From Diphasiastrum complanatum (taxonomy: Eukaryota; Streptophyta; Lycopodiopsida; Lycopodiales; Lycopodiaceae): a stretch of DNA of 64,000 nucleotides. The stretch covers positions 43,506,038 through 43,570,037 of the forward strand of contig CM055112.1 of the NCBI GenBank assembly GCA_029204225.1, given 5' to 3'. The notes below the pieces were generated by a model. It saw only the letters and a list, made by a program, of their open reading frames with translations, had not been told where the DNA came from and ran no database searches. Made by a program: the position numbers and the translations under genes. The number at the start of each line of letters is the position of its first letter. The first letter of the stretch is position 1. Below, in pieces: positions 1 through 11,829 of the stretch.

Positions 1-389
1 GTGTGGCAATGCCACGAAAATTTTTTTAAACCAAAATTCAAAAAAACGAACGCCAACATTGTGCGGCATGGTAAAGCCACGCATGGAAGTGCCACGCAAG
101 GCTGCTATTTAACCGCCTCTCATGTGACATCTGATATTCATTTATTTTGGAAATTTGCCACGCATAGCAAATCTCCAGAGAAAATTCCAGAGAAATGTAT
201 TTTTATATTGCCACGCATGGCAAATTCACCACACATGGCAAAATATACTTGTTGTAATTTTGGAAATTTGCCACGCATGGCACTGCCACGCGTGGCAAAT
301 CTCTAGAGAAAAATCCAGAGAATTGTAATTTTATATTGCTATGCGTGGCAAATTTTGCCACGCGTGGCAAAATATATTTGTTGTAATTT
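1..389. repeat. Palindromic GCCACGCGTGGC-type repeat array
   Basis: The core GCCACGCATGGC or GCCACGCGTGGC, a dyad-symmetric 12-mer usually embedded in TTTGCCACGC(A/G)TGGCAAA, recurs about eight times in complete or decayed form. A larger degenerate unit is tandemly duplicated: 145-257 and 258-389 share TTTTGGAAATTTGCCACGC, CCAGAGAA and TTGTTGTAAT blocks in the same order, and the second copy is longer by one extra palindrome. Clusters of short palindromes are typical of CACTA subterminal regions. The minus-strand CACTA gene that follows would place its 3' end here, so I infer a subterminal array whose terminus lies left of the window. Confidence 0.7.
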
Positions 390-429
390 TTTTTTAAAAC
401 TATTTGAGCAATATTTTGATAAACAAACA

Positions 430-889
430 ACCCTATGATTATATTAAAAGTAAATGAATTTTTTTTTAGGCTTTAAATAAATGTGGACTAATAATAAAAT
501 GATTATTATGTGATCATGATTGTGAATTAAAATCAAATGATCATTGTGTCAAATCATTGTGCTCTGACAAAATCAATATTGTGCTTCGACCAGAGATTGC
601 TTAAATAGATTTTAAGTATAGTAAGGATGTTTCAAAAGAAAAATATTTTTGAAGTGACTATAAATGATCAACGTGTGCTCAGTAATTGTTTTCTTTGGTC
701 AATTGATTGTTGCTAGATTTTTAATAAGATATAGATTACATTGAAAGCATTTGATTTAAAATGAATCAGAAGTGATTGGTAGATTAAAATCAAGATAAAC
801 TTGAAAAATGCAAGAGTGTATTATAAAGATTCAATAATTATGTAAATTATTATTTTATCACAAAAATGATTGTGATACATATATATAAT
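430..889. other. AT-rich stretch without recognised features
   Basis: The sequence is low-complexity AT-rich DNA between the palindromic array and the last exon of the CACTA gene. I see no reading frame, tandem repeat or terminal motif. It probably holds the 3' untranslated and subterminal sequence of the CACTA element. Confidence 0.4.
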
Positions 890-3080
890 TTATTCATCAT
901 CAGAAGATTCAAATTCATGAACCAATACATCTTGCAACTCATCTCCGCTTAGATGATTTTCATCATCAGTATAGTAATCAGACACTCTCTCAATATTGTC
1001 GTTTGTGTCCGAATCATTCGATTCATTTATAGTATTTTCTATAATATTTAGAAAACTTGGAGATATTTTTATATCTGCATCAACCATGTTTGTGTTGTCA
1101 ATATTCAAGTCCTCCATTTCATTCTCAATGTATGCATTTTCAAATACATGTCTAGCGCGTGGCTTTACTTGAACAACATACCACCACTTGTTGTTTAGTC
1201 GATCTAGTTAAAAAAATACCTACATATTTAACAATGTTAAGTTAAAAAATTTGTTCCAACATGAAACTAAGGTCCACATAAATAGTTAATTGTAATGACA
1301 TAGTGTATGTTACTGATTATGATTGAGAAAAAATGAATGTCATATGACACACCTGTTCACAATGACGAGGCAACACCAATGTGTCTGAATAATCCATGCT
1401 TAATGTCTTCGTTGAATTGATAGCAAAAAATCCACTACAATCTCTTTTCACAGTTGCATTTGACACTTGATAATTGATTTTGAACCATTTCACATCAAAT
1501 AAAAAGTATTTTTCATTTTTACCGAAACACACTTCATATATATCTCGAATAGTTCCTACATACTCAAGCTCTCCAGAGATTGCACTTTGGTCTCGTGCAC
1601 TACTCCGACTTTCTTGATTAAAAGATGCCATAACATCGCAATCATAAGTTCATCGTTTCATATCAACTCATTCAACGCAATGATGACGACCATATGCCCA
1701 CATTGCACTATACTTTCGATATTGCCACATATTAATTGTAATTAAGACAATAATCAATCATTATACAAGCTACATTGTATTTTATAAAAAGACAATAAAC
1801 AAACCTTCCAGTCACATCCTCTTGCAAAGTCCCATTCCATGTCAGATATGACTTGTCCATTTGATCTTGCTTGTTGGAGTGTGTCAACCATCCATTCTAT
1901 GGTGCATTGGTTGGGCAATGGCTCAATATCACGTGAAGGTGCAGCATGACCCCTATGTCTATTATGTCGGTGTCTATTTCTAGCCAACGTTCTTTTTTTC
2001 TTCTCTTGTTCATATAATTCCAACCACTTATCCATCACTCCAGAATTATAGAGCATGAAAGTAGAAATTTTTTCTCTAAGAAAAGGTGTCATTTTCTTAG
2101 GAGCACCCATACCTTGGGGATTTTCACCTTTTACCTCATTGTTCTTCTCATCATTCCATAGCCGTGGAGTAGACGGATGTATTTGAAGCAAAAATTCAGT
2201 GACATAAATAAGAGATTCTTGCGCTAACCACCCCTCGACCATACTTCTCTCTTGTCTTGCCTTTTGACGCACAAAATCTTTCAAAACTTTCATGAAACTT
2301 TTCAAAAAAAAACATCCACCTATAAACATTTATTGCATGATAAGATCAATGTTCAATGACATAAAAAAAATGATGCTAAATATATTGAAGCCACAAAAAC
2401 CAAAATAATGTATTTTGTACCTTGAGTGCACAGGACCGACAATACCAATTTCTTGGACCAAGTGCACAAGCAGATGCACTTGTATGTCCAAGATGGAGAT
2501 TGGAAAATCTTTCTCAAGCATACATACAGCCTCCACTATATCTTCATGTTTTTTCTCCACATCTATCTCACGAATCTCCTTGTCACACATCCATCTACAC
2601 CATATTTGTAGTATATGATGATCATATGACTTTATCGAATTCATAGGTAAAATAAATATGCAATAACATAAAACGTGAGTGAAAGAAATGTAAGTACCTG
2701 ACAATGGATGCTAATTTGTAAATGGTATCGCGAACTTGATCAGTTAGACAACCACGAACACACATTGGAAATATGTACTCAAGCATCTTCAACCAATCAT
2801 GAGATTTAAGACCATGAAGCTTTCCTTCTACTGTGAATGACGTTTGTAGTGAATGAGCAAAACTAGTTGGTGTTCTCATCTCGCAAATGACTGACCGTAC
2901 ATACTTGTACTCTTCCTTGGTAAGAATCCAAGGGGCTCTTTGAATGATATGAGTATTTCCATCCATATGGGATTTTAGTCAGTACTCTTTTTTTATCTTT
3001 GATTCTTGTAGGTCTTGTCTTGCATTAATACTATCTTTTTCGCCCACCAAGTGTTTCCATATTGATTCACCTTCATTTTT
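890..3080 (-). pseudogene. CACTA (En/Spm) TnpD transposase, C-terminal half
   Basis: The right-to-left exon series matches the DUF4218-DUF4216 half of plant CACTA transposases. Exon 1 (about 3080-2698) encodes PWILTKEEYKYVRS and GLKSHDWLKMLEYIFPM. Exon 2 (about 2596-2420) encodes FPISILDIQVHLLVHLV and GPVHSR. Exon 3 (about 2322-1807) encodes KVLKDFVRQKARQERSMVEG and ends at a GT donor. Exon 4 (about 1690-1349) carries the DUF4216-like segment GELEYVGTIRDIYEVCF and LFDVKWFKIN. The last exon (about 1206-890) has NKWWYVVQVKPR and an acidic tail ending ESSDDE. Introns have GT/AG borders. One in-frame TGA near 2975 and a stop near the start of the last exon show decay. The N-terminal Tnp2 catalytic half is missing; homology stops near 3080 where a Gypsy gag fragment begins on the other strand. 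Confidence 0.82.
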
Positions 3081-3089
3081 GAATATATG

Positions 3090-3450
3090 CATAGGATCAA
3101 GCAAGTGATTGGTCAAAACCAACCCTAATGGAGTTTCTGCTACCCACGGAGCTCATCTTGAGAGACATACACCCAAGCTCGATCTACCAAAGTTTGACGG
3201 TACTTCGGACCCTCAAAGATTTTTGCAAATCTTTGAGAATGCATGTGATGTGTATGGCAAAACATCTCCCGATGCTATGGTCCAACTGTTTTTGATGACC
3301 ATGATCGCTAAAGCACGTGATTGGTTTTTCAACCTTGATCGTGACAAAAAGATAGACCTGTGAATTTTGAAAGAATTCTTTATCAAACGTTTTAAGCCCT
3401 TTCGCTTGATCGAGAGCCCTTTTGTCAGATTGAGTAACATCAAAATGGAG
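3090..3450 (+). pseudogene. Ty3/Gypsy gag fragment
   Basis: The frame beginning at 3109 encodes LPKFDGTSDPQRFLQIFENA followed by AKARDWFFNL, the usual retrotransposon gag (capsid) signature in which the WF/NL motif precedes the major homology region. Reading continues past a TGA at 3361-3363 as ILKEFFIKRFKPF, again gag-like, so the stop is a lesion. No zinc knuckle, protease or polymerase follows; by about 3450 the sequence becomes Copia LTR-like. This is an isolated piece of an older Gypsy insertion. Confidence 0.75.
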
Positions 3451-4389
3451 TGTTTTTTGCCTACTTACAAAAAGGGGCACTGCCCTTAGAAAAGATTTCT
3501 GCCATACTGGCACATTTTTTGCCTTTCGAAAAAAAGCAACATTGTCTTTAAAATGCCTTAAAATCATTTTCAGAACTACCTTCACATTTTTATCCTTTTT
3601 CGGGAAAAGGTGAAGGTGCTCTTGAAAAGCAAAGGTGTTCTCAAAAACAAAAGGCGACACTTCCCTTAAAAACATAAAAGGGCCTTTAAGCAAAAGCGAA
3701 GGCCTACAGCGTGAAGGCACAAGCACAATAGGCAGAAGGCAGATAATTCACAGAGGACAATGACAGAAAACTGGAATCAGTTTCGGTCAAGACTAATGCA
3801 TTTCTTTTGATTAGATCTTCTAACTTAATCAGTCCCTTGGATTGATCACATAAAGAAATCAACGAAGGATGCAGAATATGTAGATGAAGACACACACAGT
3901 CATGGACAAAATACAGGCAGACAGTCTGAGATAGCTCCAGAGCGAGTTTACAGATTAGCAGTAGCTAGTCATACTATTCACGAGAAGAAAACATCTCTCT
4001 CACGCCAATGTGTTGATCTAGGAAATAGACAGTGCTCAAGAATTGTATTGCAGATTCAGTTTTGATATAGAAGCAATTTTCTCAATGGTCTGTTCAGTGA
4101 TGTGTATGATCTGTAATACTTGAATGCATGCTATCAGTAGATAAATTTTTGTTGTTGTTTTATTCCACATTATTTGTTGTTTACAAGTTTGAATTCTACA
4201 ACAGATCTGCAGTAGCAAATCTGAGGCCTGAAAGAGAATTAGACCGCAAAGAGAAACAGTAGTTACTCTTGTTAAGTCAGCTCTATCCGGCTCATTCCAC
4301 ATTAGTTATCTCTGAACATAATTGTCATCACCAGGTAATCGGGTCGGAGCCCTTGTGTGGACATGTTACATCACTCTCTCTTTTTTTCA
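3450..4389 (+). mobile_element. Probable Copia 5' LTR (family B), left edge uncertain
   Basis: The right edge is defined by the position of the primer-binding site at 4394: the LTR should end with the CA at 4388-4389. The left part (3450-3720) is rich in AAAAGGCGAAGG-like direct repeats of the kind found in U3 regions. The left edge was not found because no second complete copy of this LTR is present here. The 180-codon minus-strand frame across 3184-3726 has no recognisable protein features and is treated as chance. Confidence 0.45.
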
Positions 4390-4393
4390 TCGG

Positions 4394-4405
4394 TGGTATC
4401 AGAGC
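4394..4405 (+). promoter_or_regulatory. Copia primer-binding site (tRNA-iMet type)
   Basis: TGGTATCAGAGC is complementary to the 3' end of plant initiator methionine tRNA, the classical primer for Copia reverse transcription. It lies four bases after the inferred LTR end and 43 bases before the gag-like start codon at 4448. Confidence 0.85.
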
Positions 4406-4447
4406 CACGACTTTGATTATCAGAGCACTGTCTGATTCTTTTAGGCT

Positions 4448-4672
4448 ATGGCATCCATTAGCAGCATTCAATCAAAGATCTGCACGATCCTTGACTCTTC
4501 AGGATCAAACTTCCTAGCATGGAAGGTGAAGACTTCTCTCATACTAAAAGGAGAAGGTCTATGGCCTTGGGTTGATGGCATAGAAGAGATGCCCACAACC
4601 ACTGGCAAAGAGCTATGGGAGTGGAGAGAGAAGAACGACAAGGTAGTTGAGGAGCCTGATGTGGTTTTGGAG
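4448..4672 (+). CDS. Copia gag start, joined to a foreign exon end
   Basis: The frame opens with MASISSIQSKICTILDSSGS and continues NFLAWKVKTSLILKGEGLWP, the N terminus of a Copia gag. The same protein start is readable in the minus-strand element at 55195. Homology to that element persists to KNDKVV (about 4650) and then stops. The next eight codons, EEPDVVLE, end at a splice-like donor (GAG|GTATAT, GT at 4673). The acceptor TTGCAG ends at 4762 and the reading frame continues in phase 0 into the exon at 4763. This start would therefore supply the 5' end of a chimeric transcript with the SET-domain sequence downstream. Confidence 0.65.
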
Positions 4673-4762
4673 GTATATTGTATTTGCCTAGTATTAGTCT
4701 TTATCATACACAATGTTTTTGAAAAAAAAGACTAACGCATGTATACTTTTTCTCTCTTGCAG

Positions 4763-5865
4763 AATAGTACATTGGTGTCAACCTCTTGCACAATTGATAA
4801 TCTTATCAACAAGATAAGAAATATTGATTTTGGATCATCTTTGGCATTGGACGAAGATCTAGTTCACACCGAGTAATGTGGAGGTTATGCATATTCCTAT
4901 GTCTCATATATCCACTCACTCCTCCAGTCTTGACATCAATCCTGCTTCATTGGATTCTGATCACCTCATAGTGCCATCACACCTAGATTGTATCCAATCC
5001 ACAACACCTTGTGAAAATCATATGCCAAGCTCTATCCATCTTATGATGTCACCACATACAGATATTGTGCATCCCATCACACCCAACGTAAATCGTACAG
5101 ATTCTTCTATCTTAGCTACGCCATTAGAAAATTTTGACAAAAATTGAAAACGAACAAAGTTTTTACATACTATCAACTTGTCCAAAAATGTTTTAAATTC
5201 GTTGACCAAATCTCCCCTTCCTCCTCATATACATGCATTAGTTAAGCCGTTTGATAGAAAGAAATATTCATGTTGGCCTGATACGTTACCACTACCATTA
5301 TGTGGGACATCATTTTCATATTGGGGTCACATGTACATAATTAAGCCTAGTGAGTGGTTTCCTAATGCCGGATTAGGTTTATTTTCTTTGACTAGCATTG
5401 ATGTCTCTTTGAATAGTGTTGTCACATTAATGCCATATGTAGGACCTCAATATAATTGGGGTGATTGGCATGCTCTATGTCGCCACCAATGGAGAATGCA
5501 AATATATGGTTTAAATTCCAATGCTTGTTCTTTGGAAGAGAGGCGCATGGAAGGAAAAAGTGTTTCAAAAGCACATCGTATGTACATCGATGTACATCAA
5601 TGGCCATCCAGAAATACATGGAAACATCGCTGCATATATAAATAGTTCTATTTGTCACCCTTCATTAACTAATTGTGACTTTGAAGAACGCATCAATGGA
5701 AAAGAAGATTATTTCTCTAGATATGTGAAAGCTACATATGTAATGGTTTGTGCGATCATACCTATTAAATGTGGTGAAGAACTATTCATCAACTATAGCT
5801 TCAATCGTGTTGACCAAATTTTAGAATGTTTTCGAATTCAAAACATTTTCAGCAAATTTTCTTGA
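4763..5865 (+). pseudogene. SET-domain protein pseudogene
   Basis: Exon 4763-4873 encodes NSTLVSTSCTIDNLINKIRN and then meets TAA; one frame over, a Ser/His-rich stretch (4878-5147) leads, after another stop, into a SET-like domain. Visible hallmarks in order are IKPSEWFPNAGLGLF, VVTLMPYVGPQYNW, QIYGLNSNACSLEE, then in a second frame INGHPEIHGNIAAYINSS, NCDFEERI, YVKATYVMVCAIIPIKCGEE and LFINYSFN. GLGLF, the pseudo-knot Asn/Cys region and GEELxxNYS are SET-family signatures. SET proteins methylate lysines using S-adenosylmethionine. The frame change is explained by a 10-bp tandem duplication at 5581-5600. Lesions make this copy inactive as read. It may be a host gene remnant or a TE-captured copy. 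Confidence 0.7.
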
Positions 5866-5965
5866 CAACAAATTTTAGTTTGATTTAATGATGGTAAACT
5901 GCTTTGCAATCTAGCAAGTACACTTCTAATTGGCTATTAGAACATCTACAACTGAAGCATACGTC

Positions 5966-6262
5966 TTGACGAACATTATTCGTCAACAATTATGAATTAG
6001 AGATAGACCAAATATCTTTCTCAGTTTATCGGAAGTTAGAAATGTTTTCTCTGAAATTTAAAACTACACAACTAGCTTGGGCATATATGAGAGCCTTTTC
6101 TTAGCAAATCATACACTTTTGAGTTCAAACATAATTCTTGACGAACAATGTTTGTCAAAATTAAAGACGACAAAACTCTTTTATGACTTAGGAATTATAT
6201 TTCAATGGGTTAGTATAAAGCCTGGAGCTTAAGCACAGGACTTGATGAACATTGTTTGTCAA
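5966..6262. repeat. Three dispersed TTGACGAA/TTCGTCAA palindromes
   Basis: Three 21-bp dyads occur at 5966-5986 (TTGACGAA, five-base spacer, TTCGTCAA), 6138-6158 and 6242-6262 (with T for C substitutions in one or both arms). They lie just upstream of a CACTA Tnp2 gene in the position of a 5' subterminal region, so they are probably TnpA-type binding repeats. No CACTA terminus was found to their left. Confidence 0.6.
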
Positions 6263-6282
6263 GATTGATGGATGAGAAAAAA

Positions 6283-6476
<194 letters not shown>

Positions 6477-6610
6477 ATGTCACAATGTCAAAATCTTAGA
6501 ATGTTTTTACTATCTATCAAATTTATCATTTGGCTTGGAGATATATGGGAGACTTTTTCAATATATTAGACAACAATTGTGGGTACACTTGATATAAACA
6601 TGATTGTTCT

Positions 6611-8090
6611 ATGCAAGATGAAGTTAAAACTATGAACAACTTGATAAATGATGTCTATGAGCATCATGACAATATGAAAGAACCCACTAAACACGGTACC
6701 GAATCTTTTGTGACTGACGAGGAAAGGAAATTGAGAGAAGAATCACATACACCATTATACCCTGGAGCAAAGACATCTTGTTTGTCTGCTGCGTTGCTTC
6801 TATTGAATCTCCAAGCAAAATATAAATGGAGTGATACAAGTGTTACATCTTTATTTGGGTAAAGAAGATTTAATTATTTTTATTTAACTAAATGCGTACT
6901 TGTGTAAGTTAAAAATTTTAGTTGAATAAGTGATTGCATTTCATGTTATGTAAATTCATTTGGTTATATGTAGGGTATTGCGCAAACTACTCCCAGAAGG
7001 AAATAGCATGCTAGAGACGAGAGCCGAGGCACGCAAGATGTTGAATGCAATGGGAATGGACTATACACAACATCATGCTTGTCCAAAAGATTGCATCCTG
7101 TATCGTGGTGAGTATCAAAGACTAACAAATTGTCCTATATGTGAGACTCCTCGATATCGAGATGATTTGCAAGGGACCGCTATCCCAAGCAAGGTGTTGA
7201 GACATTTTCCAATATTTCCACGATTGCGATGATTGTTTCATTGCAAATCCCTTTCAAAACTGACGAATTGGCATGCTAGCCACCGTTCTTTAGATGGGGT
7301 TATGAGAGTACCCTCAGATTCTCCTGCATGGAAACACATTGACAAAGAGTATCCATGTTTTGCAAGTGAATCTAGAAATATAAGATTTGGACTTGCAACA
7401 GATGGGGTGAATCCCTTTGGCAAGATGTCAAGCACGTGGTCTACTTAGCCAGTGGTGTTGGTCAACTACAACATTCCACCTTGGCTGACTATAAAAAAAG
7501 GACATCTCATGTTAGCACTTTTAATTCCTAGAAAACACAAAGTAAAAAATATGGATGTCTACCTTGCATTGTTAGTTGAAGCATTGGAGCTATTATGGAG
7601 AGGTGTCCAAGCGTATGACATCTCACGTCCAATACAAGACAACAACTTTTTGTTGCGCGCAATTCTAATGTGGACAATGCATGACTATCCAGGATTGGGT
7701 GATTGTTCAAGTGATTAGAATATGAGATCATCTGTATTTTCTATATATTTATTTTTTCTATATTCGCTATTTATGTTTAATTTTTTTGTCTACAAGTAAC
7801 ACGAATTGCATTTGATTTCTGGAGGTTTTACAACTTCCGGATATCATGCGTCTCTTGTTTGTGGACCGAATATTGATGCTTGACACTCATGTCATCTAAG
7901 CAAAGTTGTATATGAAAATCATCGTAAATACTTGCATGAGGATCATTCATTTCAGCATACACAAAGAAGAGGATTTGAAGGAAAGACGGAAACAAGGATG
8001 CCTCCAAAGAGAATGTCCATGGCAGATTGGCACAAGCTCTGGATTGAATCTGAGACCAAGCCAATCAATGGTATAAAAAGACTATCTATC
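6611..8090 (+). pseudogene. CACTA Tnp2 transposase (Transposase_21), N-terminal part
   Basis: Exon 1 (6611-6860) ends with LLNLQAKYKWSDTSVTSLFG. After an intron (GTAAAG to ATGTAG) exon 2 begins LRKLLPEGN. The exon carries MLNAMGMDYTQHHACPKDC, LTNCPICETPRYRDD, MRVPSDSPAWKHID, RFGLATDGVNPFG and VLVNYNIPPWL, all in order for the Tnp2 catalytic domain. A third segment (about 7805-8070) reads SGYHASLVCGPNID and KVVYENHRKYL. The frame of exon 2 is constant but interrupted by TGA at 7230 and TAG at 7446, with more stops in the third segment. The C-terminal DUF4218/4216 half is absent; the copy is cut off by microsatellite DNA at about 8190. Confidence 0.85.
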
Positions 8091-8188
8091 TTTCATTGTC
8101 TACCATATTAGAATAAACTTGAGGGCTCAGCACCAGAAATATGGGCTCATGCTCATGAAGACTCGGGTTCTTGTCCCTCGAATGGGTT

Positions 8189-8787
<599 letters not shown>

Positions 8788-8789
8788 TT

Positions 8790-9263
8790 TGAGCTTAGTC
8801 CATTCAATATGAGTTGAACAAGCTCTTCATCCTTGATAGGATCACCTATAAAGGCTAGCTCTTTGTTCAATTCCTTTACTCTTAGGACAAAAGTATGTGC
8901 ACTCTCTCCTTTCTTTTGATAGCTTCTATAGATTTGATTCTTCAAAGCTAACATTCTAGTTTGGTTCTTGGATTCATAGACCTTTTGCAAAGTCTCCCAA
9001 GCATCTTGAGCTGAAGTGCAATCTCCTACCTCTCTTAAGAGTTCATTTGCAACATTCATTTTTATGCAATGTAGTGCAACATTGCACCTCTTGATGTATT
9101 TGGCTTTTTCTTGAGGATGAATAGGTTCACCCTCCTTACCATTTACAATTTCCATCAGATCTTGCATGATCATGATGGATTCCATTCTAACTTTCCATAT
9201 GGAATAGTTAGTTTTGTTGAGCCTTTCATTAGTATCCAAAAGATATGCATTTATAGATGCCAT
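8790..9263 (-). pseudogene. Copia family A gag, N-terminal part
   Basis: The minus-strand frame starts MASINAYLLDTNERLNKTNY and continues IWKVRMESIMIMQDLMEIVN, then CTSAQDAWETLQKVYESKNQ and FVLRVKELNKELAF, the UBN2/gag-polypeptide pattern of Copia elements. It ends abruptly after LILNGLSS where a (CA)n tract begins. The natural continuation, FDNLVQGYAIMG, is found on the plus strand at 12848, so the gag gene appears to have been split by an inversion. The upstream leader (9264-10062) shows no frame. Gag forms the virus-like particle in the cytoplasm. Confidence 0.85.
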
Positions 9264-10062
9264 CTAGTCTCCTAATCAAGGACTTGACACAAATGAAGGT
9301 TACTTCTATTGATTTGATTGAAGGTCTACCTTATCCCACTTCTTAGGGACCTGCAAAGATCAGTAATAGACTTCCTATAAAGATCTAAGAATGATCTCTA
9401 ACAAAATCAAATCATAGAATACTAGAAACAATGTACTTGCTTGATTGAAGTAGACAATACTAGTAGAATTGCCCCTCTTTCTATAAAGAACATTAAAGCT
9501 TCCAAATGATCTGATCAAGAGTGAATTTCAGCAACCTAATATACTTCCAAAATCACTTGTAAAAGATCTAAATGGAACTTAATGAGGATGCAACACAATC
9601 TACTATCCAATCACAAGCAAAAAATGATCAAAATTGATAAAAAATTGATCTAATTTGGTGCATAAGTCAAGCAATGGTTGGACTGAACCTAAATCACTTT
9701 AGGAGGTGCCTGCTACACCTTAGAATAGCCTTGAAGAGTCCCCAAAACTCTGATCTTCCCTCTCCTTGAATGCTAGAAAGCCTTCTCTATGAAATCACCT
9801 CCAAAACTCGCTTAGAAATCAATGCTTGGAGCAAGCAAAACTTGCTATCTTGGTAATGTGAATTGAATTCAACTTTGCCTCTAGTTTTAGACACCTAAAC
9901 ACCTGCAAATGAAGTCACACAACACCAATCTCCAATGTATTTCACTCACTTTGAGTTCTAGAATCAATACTAGATGCTAAGATCCAATCTACACCAGATT
10001 TAGATCAAAAATTGTGATCAAATTGAATGAAAACCAAGGATTTAGCTCATTTCAGACTTTAG
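9264..10062 (-). other. Leader region of Copia family A
   Basis: About 800 bp lie between the primer-binding site and the gag start codon. I find no long frame. The length is generous for a Copia leader, but nothing indicates a separate insertion. Confidence 0.5.
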
Positions 10063-10074
10063 GCTCTGATACCA
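10063..10074 (-). promoter_or_regulatory. Copia family A primer-binding site
   Basis: The plus strand reads GCTCTGATACCA, the complement of TGGTATCAGAGC. It abuts the LTR exactly, because the next two bases (TG at 10075-10076) are the LTR terminal CA on the minus strand. This fixes the orientation of the element. Confidence 0.92.
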
Positions 10075-10756
10075 TGTAAAAATTACAGCAAATAAGGATC
10101 CTAAAACACTTGAAATGATGAGGGAAACAATAGATTATGATTTCATAAGATTAGCACAAGTTGAACCATCAAAATCCATCAAAAATCTATGCTTGAACCT
10201 CACTAAATGGCCCAAATCCTTGAAGAAGGCTTCACACGTGTGAAAGTACGGCCTCCCATAGTCTGATTACTGTACACCAGACCTACATTCAATCCTATAA
10301 TCATTAGTAATCACAAGTACTCAAACAATTATGAACATAGAGAGCAATTGCACCATTATGAGAGAAAAAACATGAAATTGCTTGATTGATTTTGGTGAGA
10401 TATCATCACCTATATATACATGATCCATCACAGTTTTGGGCAGGTATGAGTAGCCCTAAACCTATCCCTAATGCTAATTTTGGTGGATCTTTCATCCCTA
10501 CCAAGTTAGGGTTGGAATCTTGGAGATCCCTCAACAATGCAAAAATTACCAAAAATAGCTCCTATTTTTTCTCCCTTGTATCTAAGCATAATTTGGACTC
10601 ATTCCAAAGGTTCTAACACTTAGGTCTACTTGAGAACATCCTTATGAATGGAATCCTATGCTATTTGGCACGTGTGACAAGCCACATCATGACCATCTAA
10701 CTATTTACAAGTCATATGACCAAAACTAGTCAAGCTAGAATTGTGAATTTTTAACA
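10075..10756 (-). mobile_element. Copia family A 5' LTR (complete, 682 bp)
   Basis: The element-sense LTR starts TGTTAAAAATTCACAATTC at 10756 and ends in CA at 10075 next to the primer site. The ends form an imperfect inverted repeat (TGTTAAAAATT and AATTTTTACA). The first 98 bp recur in the same sense at 16489-16586 with a single mismatch that I could find, which makes this a recent insertion. The LTR border is only about 20 bp from the start of the Tnp2 frame at 10777. Confidence 0.88.
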
Positions 10757-10776
10757 GTGTGTAGCCAATACATCGA

Positions 10777-11815
10777 ATGCCATTTCACGGAGTTGATCCA
10801 TCCGTGTTTAGTTACAATCAATGTCAAGTTTTGATAGACATGAGAAAACAAAGAATGAAACAAATTGAAGAGGAAAACACAATTGGAAAAGAGAATAATC
10901 AACTCGATTCTAATGATTATGATGATGAGGTGCAACACGATGAAGCAATCCACAACATGTTTGAATCTTACTTTGAAACAAATGAGAATGATGATATGCA
11001 TGCATCTTCTAATGAAAACGGAGATCACAAACAATTTGAGATGGCTGAAGACGAGATTCTTTTGCGCAAGGAGGCAGACACTCCTCTATATCTTGGAGCA
11101 TCCATTTCGAGACTAGTTATGTCAATTCTTATTCTAAACCTTCAAGCAACATACAAATGGAGTGATCGTAGTGTAACATCTTTATTCGGGTACTTAACGC
11201 ATAACACAACTATTATACTTTATAGCATATTTACATTAAGTTAATTTTTTTTCTTTTCTAACAACTCACATTGCTCTTTTTTTAGGTTGTTGCATCGAAT
11301 ACTTCCGAAAGAAAATGTGATACCTAAAATACGAAAAGAAGCACGAAAGATGATGACCATGCTTGGAATGGATTACGACACAATACATGCATGTCCAGAA
11401 GACCATGTTCTATATAGAGCTGAGCATTCAGAAAAGCTTCAATGTCCAGTGTGTAACGCTTCACGTTTTCGAGATGACGTAGAAGGGGATAAAGTGCCAC
11501 GAAAAGTGTTATGACATTTTCCAATTATCCCACGATTGCAACGTCTTTTCTTGATGTAAATCTTTGGCACAACTAATGGATTGGCATGTCAAAAATTGAT
11601 CTACGGATGATGTGATGCGAGTACCAAGTGATTCACCTGCATGGAAACATATTGAAGACCAATGGCCCGAGTTTAAAAATGAACCTCGTAATTTGAGATT
11701 TGGCCTTGCTATGGATGGCGTAAATCCTTTTAGCGTTCAAGCGTCAACTTGGTCCACATGGCTAGTTGTGCTCGTTAATTACAACATACCTCCATGGTTG
11801 TTTATAGATAGAGTT
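10777..11815 (+). pseudogene. CACTA Tnp2 transposase, N-terminal part, second copy
   Basis: The first exon (10777-11188) begins near PFHGVDPSVFSYNQCQ and ends ILNLQATYKWSDRSVTSLFG at a donor in the same place as the copy at 6860. The second starts at about 11287 with LHRILPKEN and includes MTMLGMDYDTIHACPEDHVL, LQCPVCNASRFRDD and PRKVL followed by TGA (11512). After a frameshift near 11600, RVPSDSPAWKHIEDQWPEF, RFGLAMDGVNPFS and VLVNYNIPPWL are readable up to about 11815. Homology then stops. Protein divergence from the copy at 6611 shows a different CACTA family. The N-terminal acidic region is fuller here than in the first copy. Confidence 0.85.
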
Positions 11816-11829
11816 GAATGTGATAATTA

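Noticed and set aside
3184-3726. 180-codon minus-strand frame
   Set aside because: It overlaps a real plus-strand gag and LTR-like DNA, has repetitive Phe/Lys composition and matches no domain.
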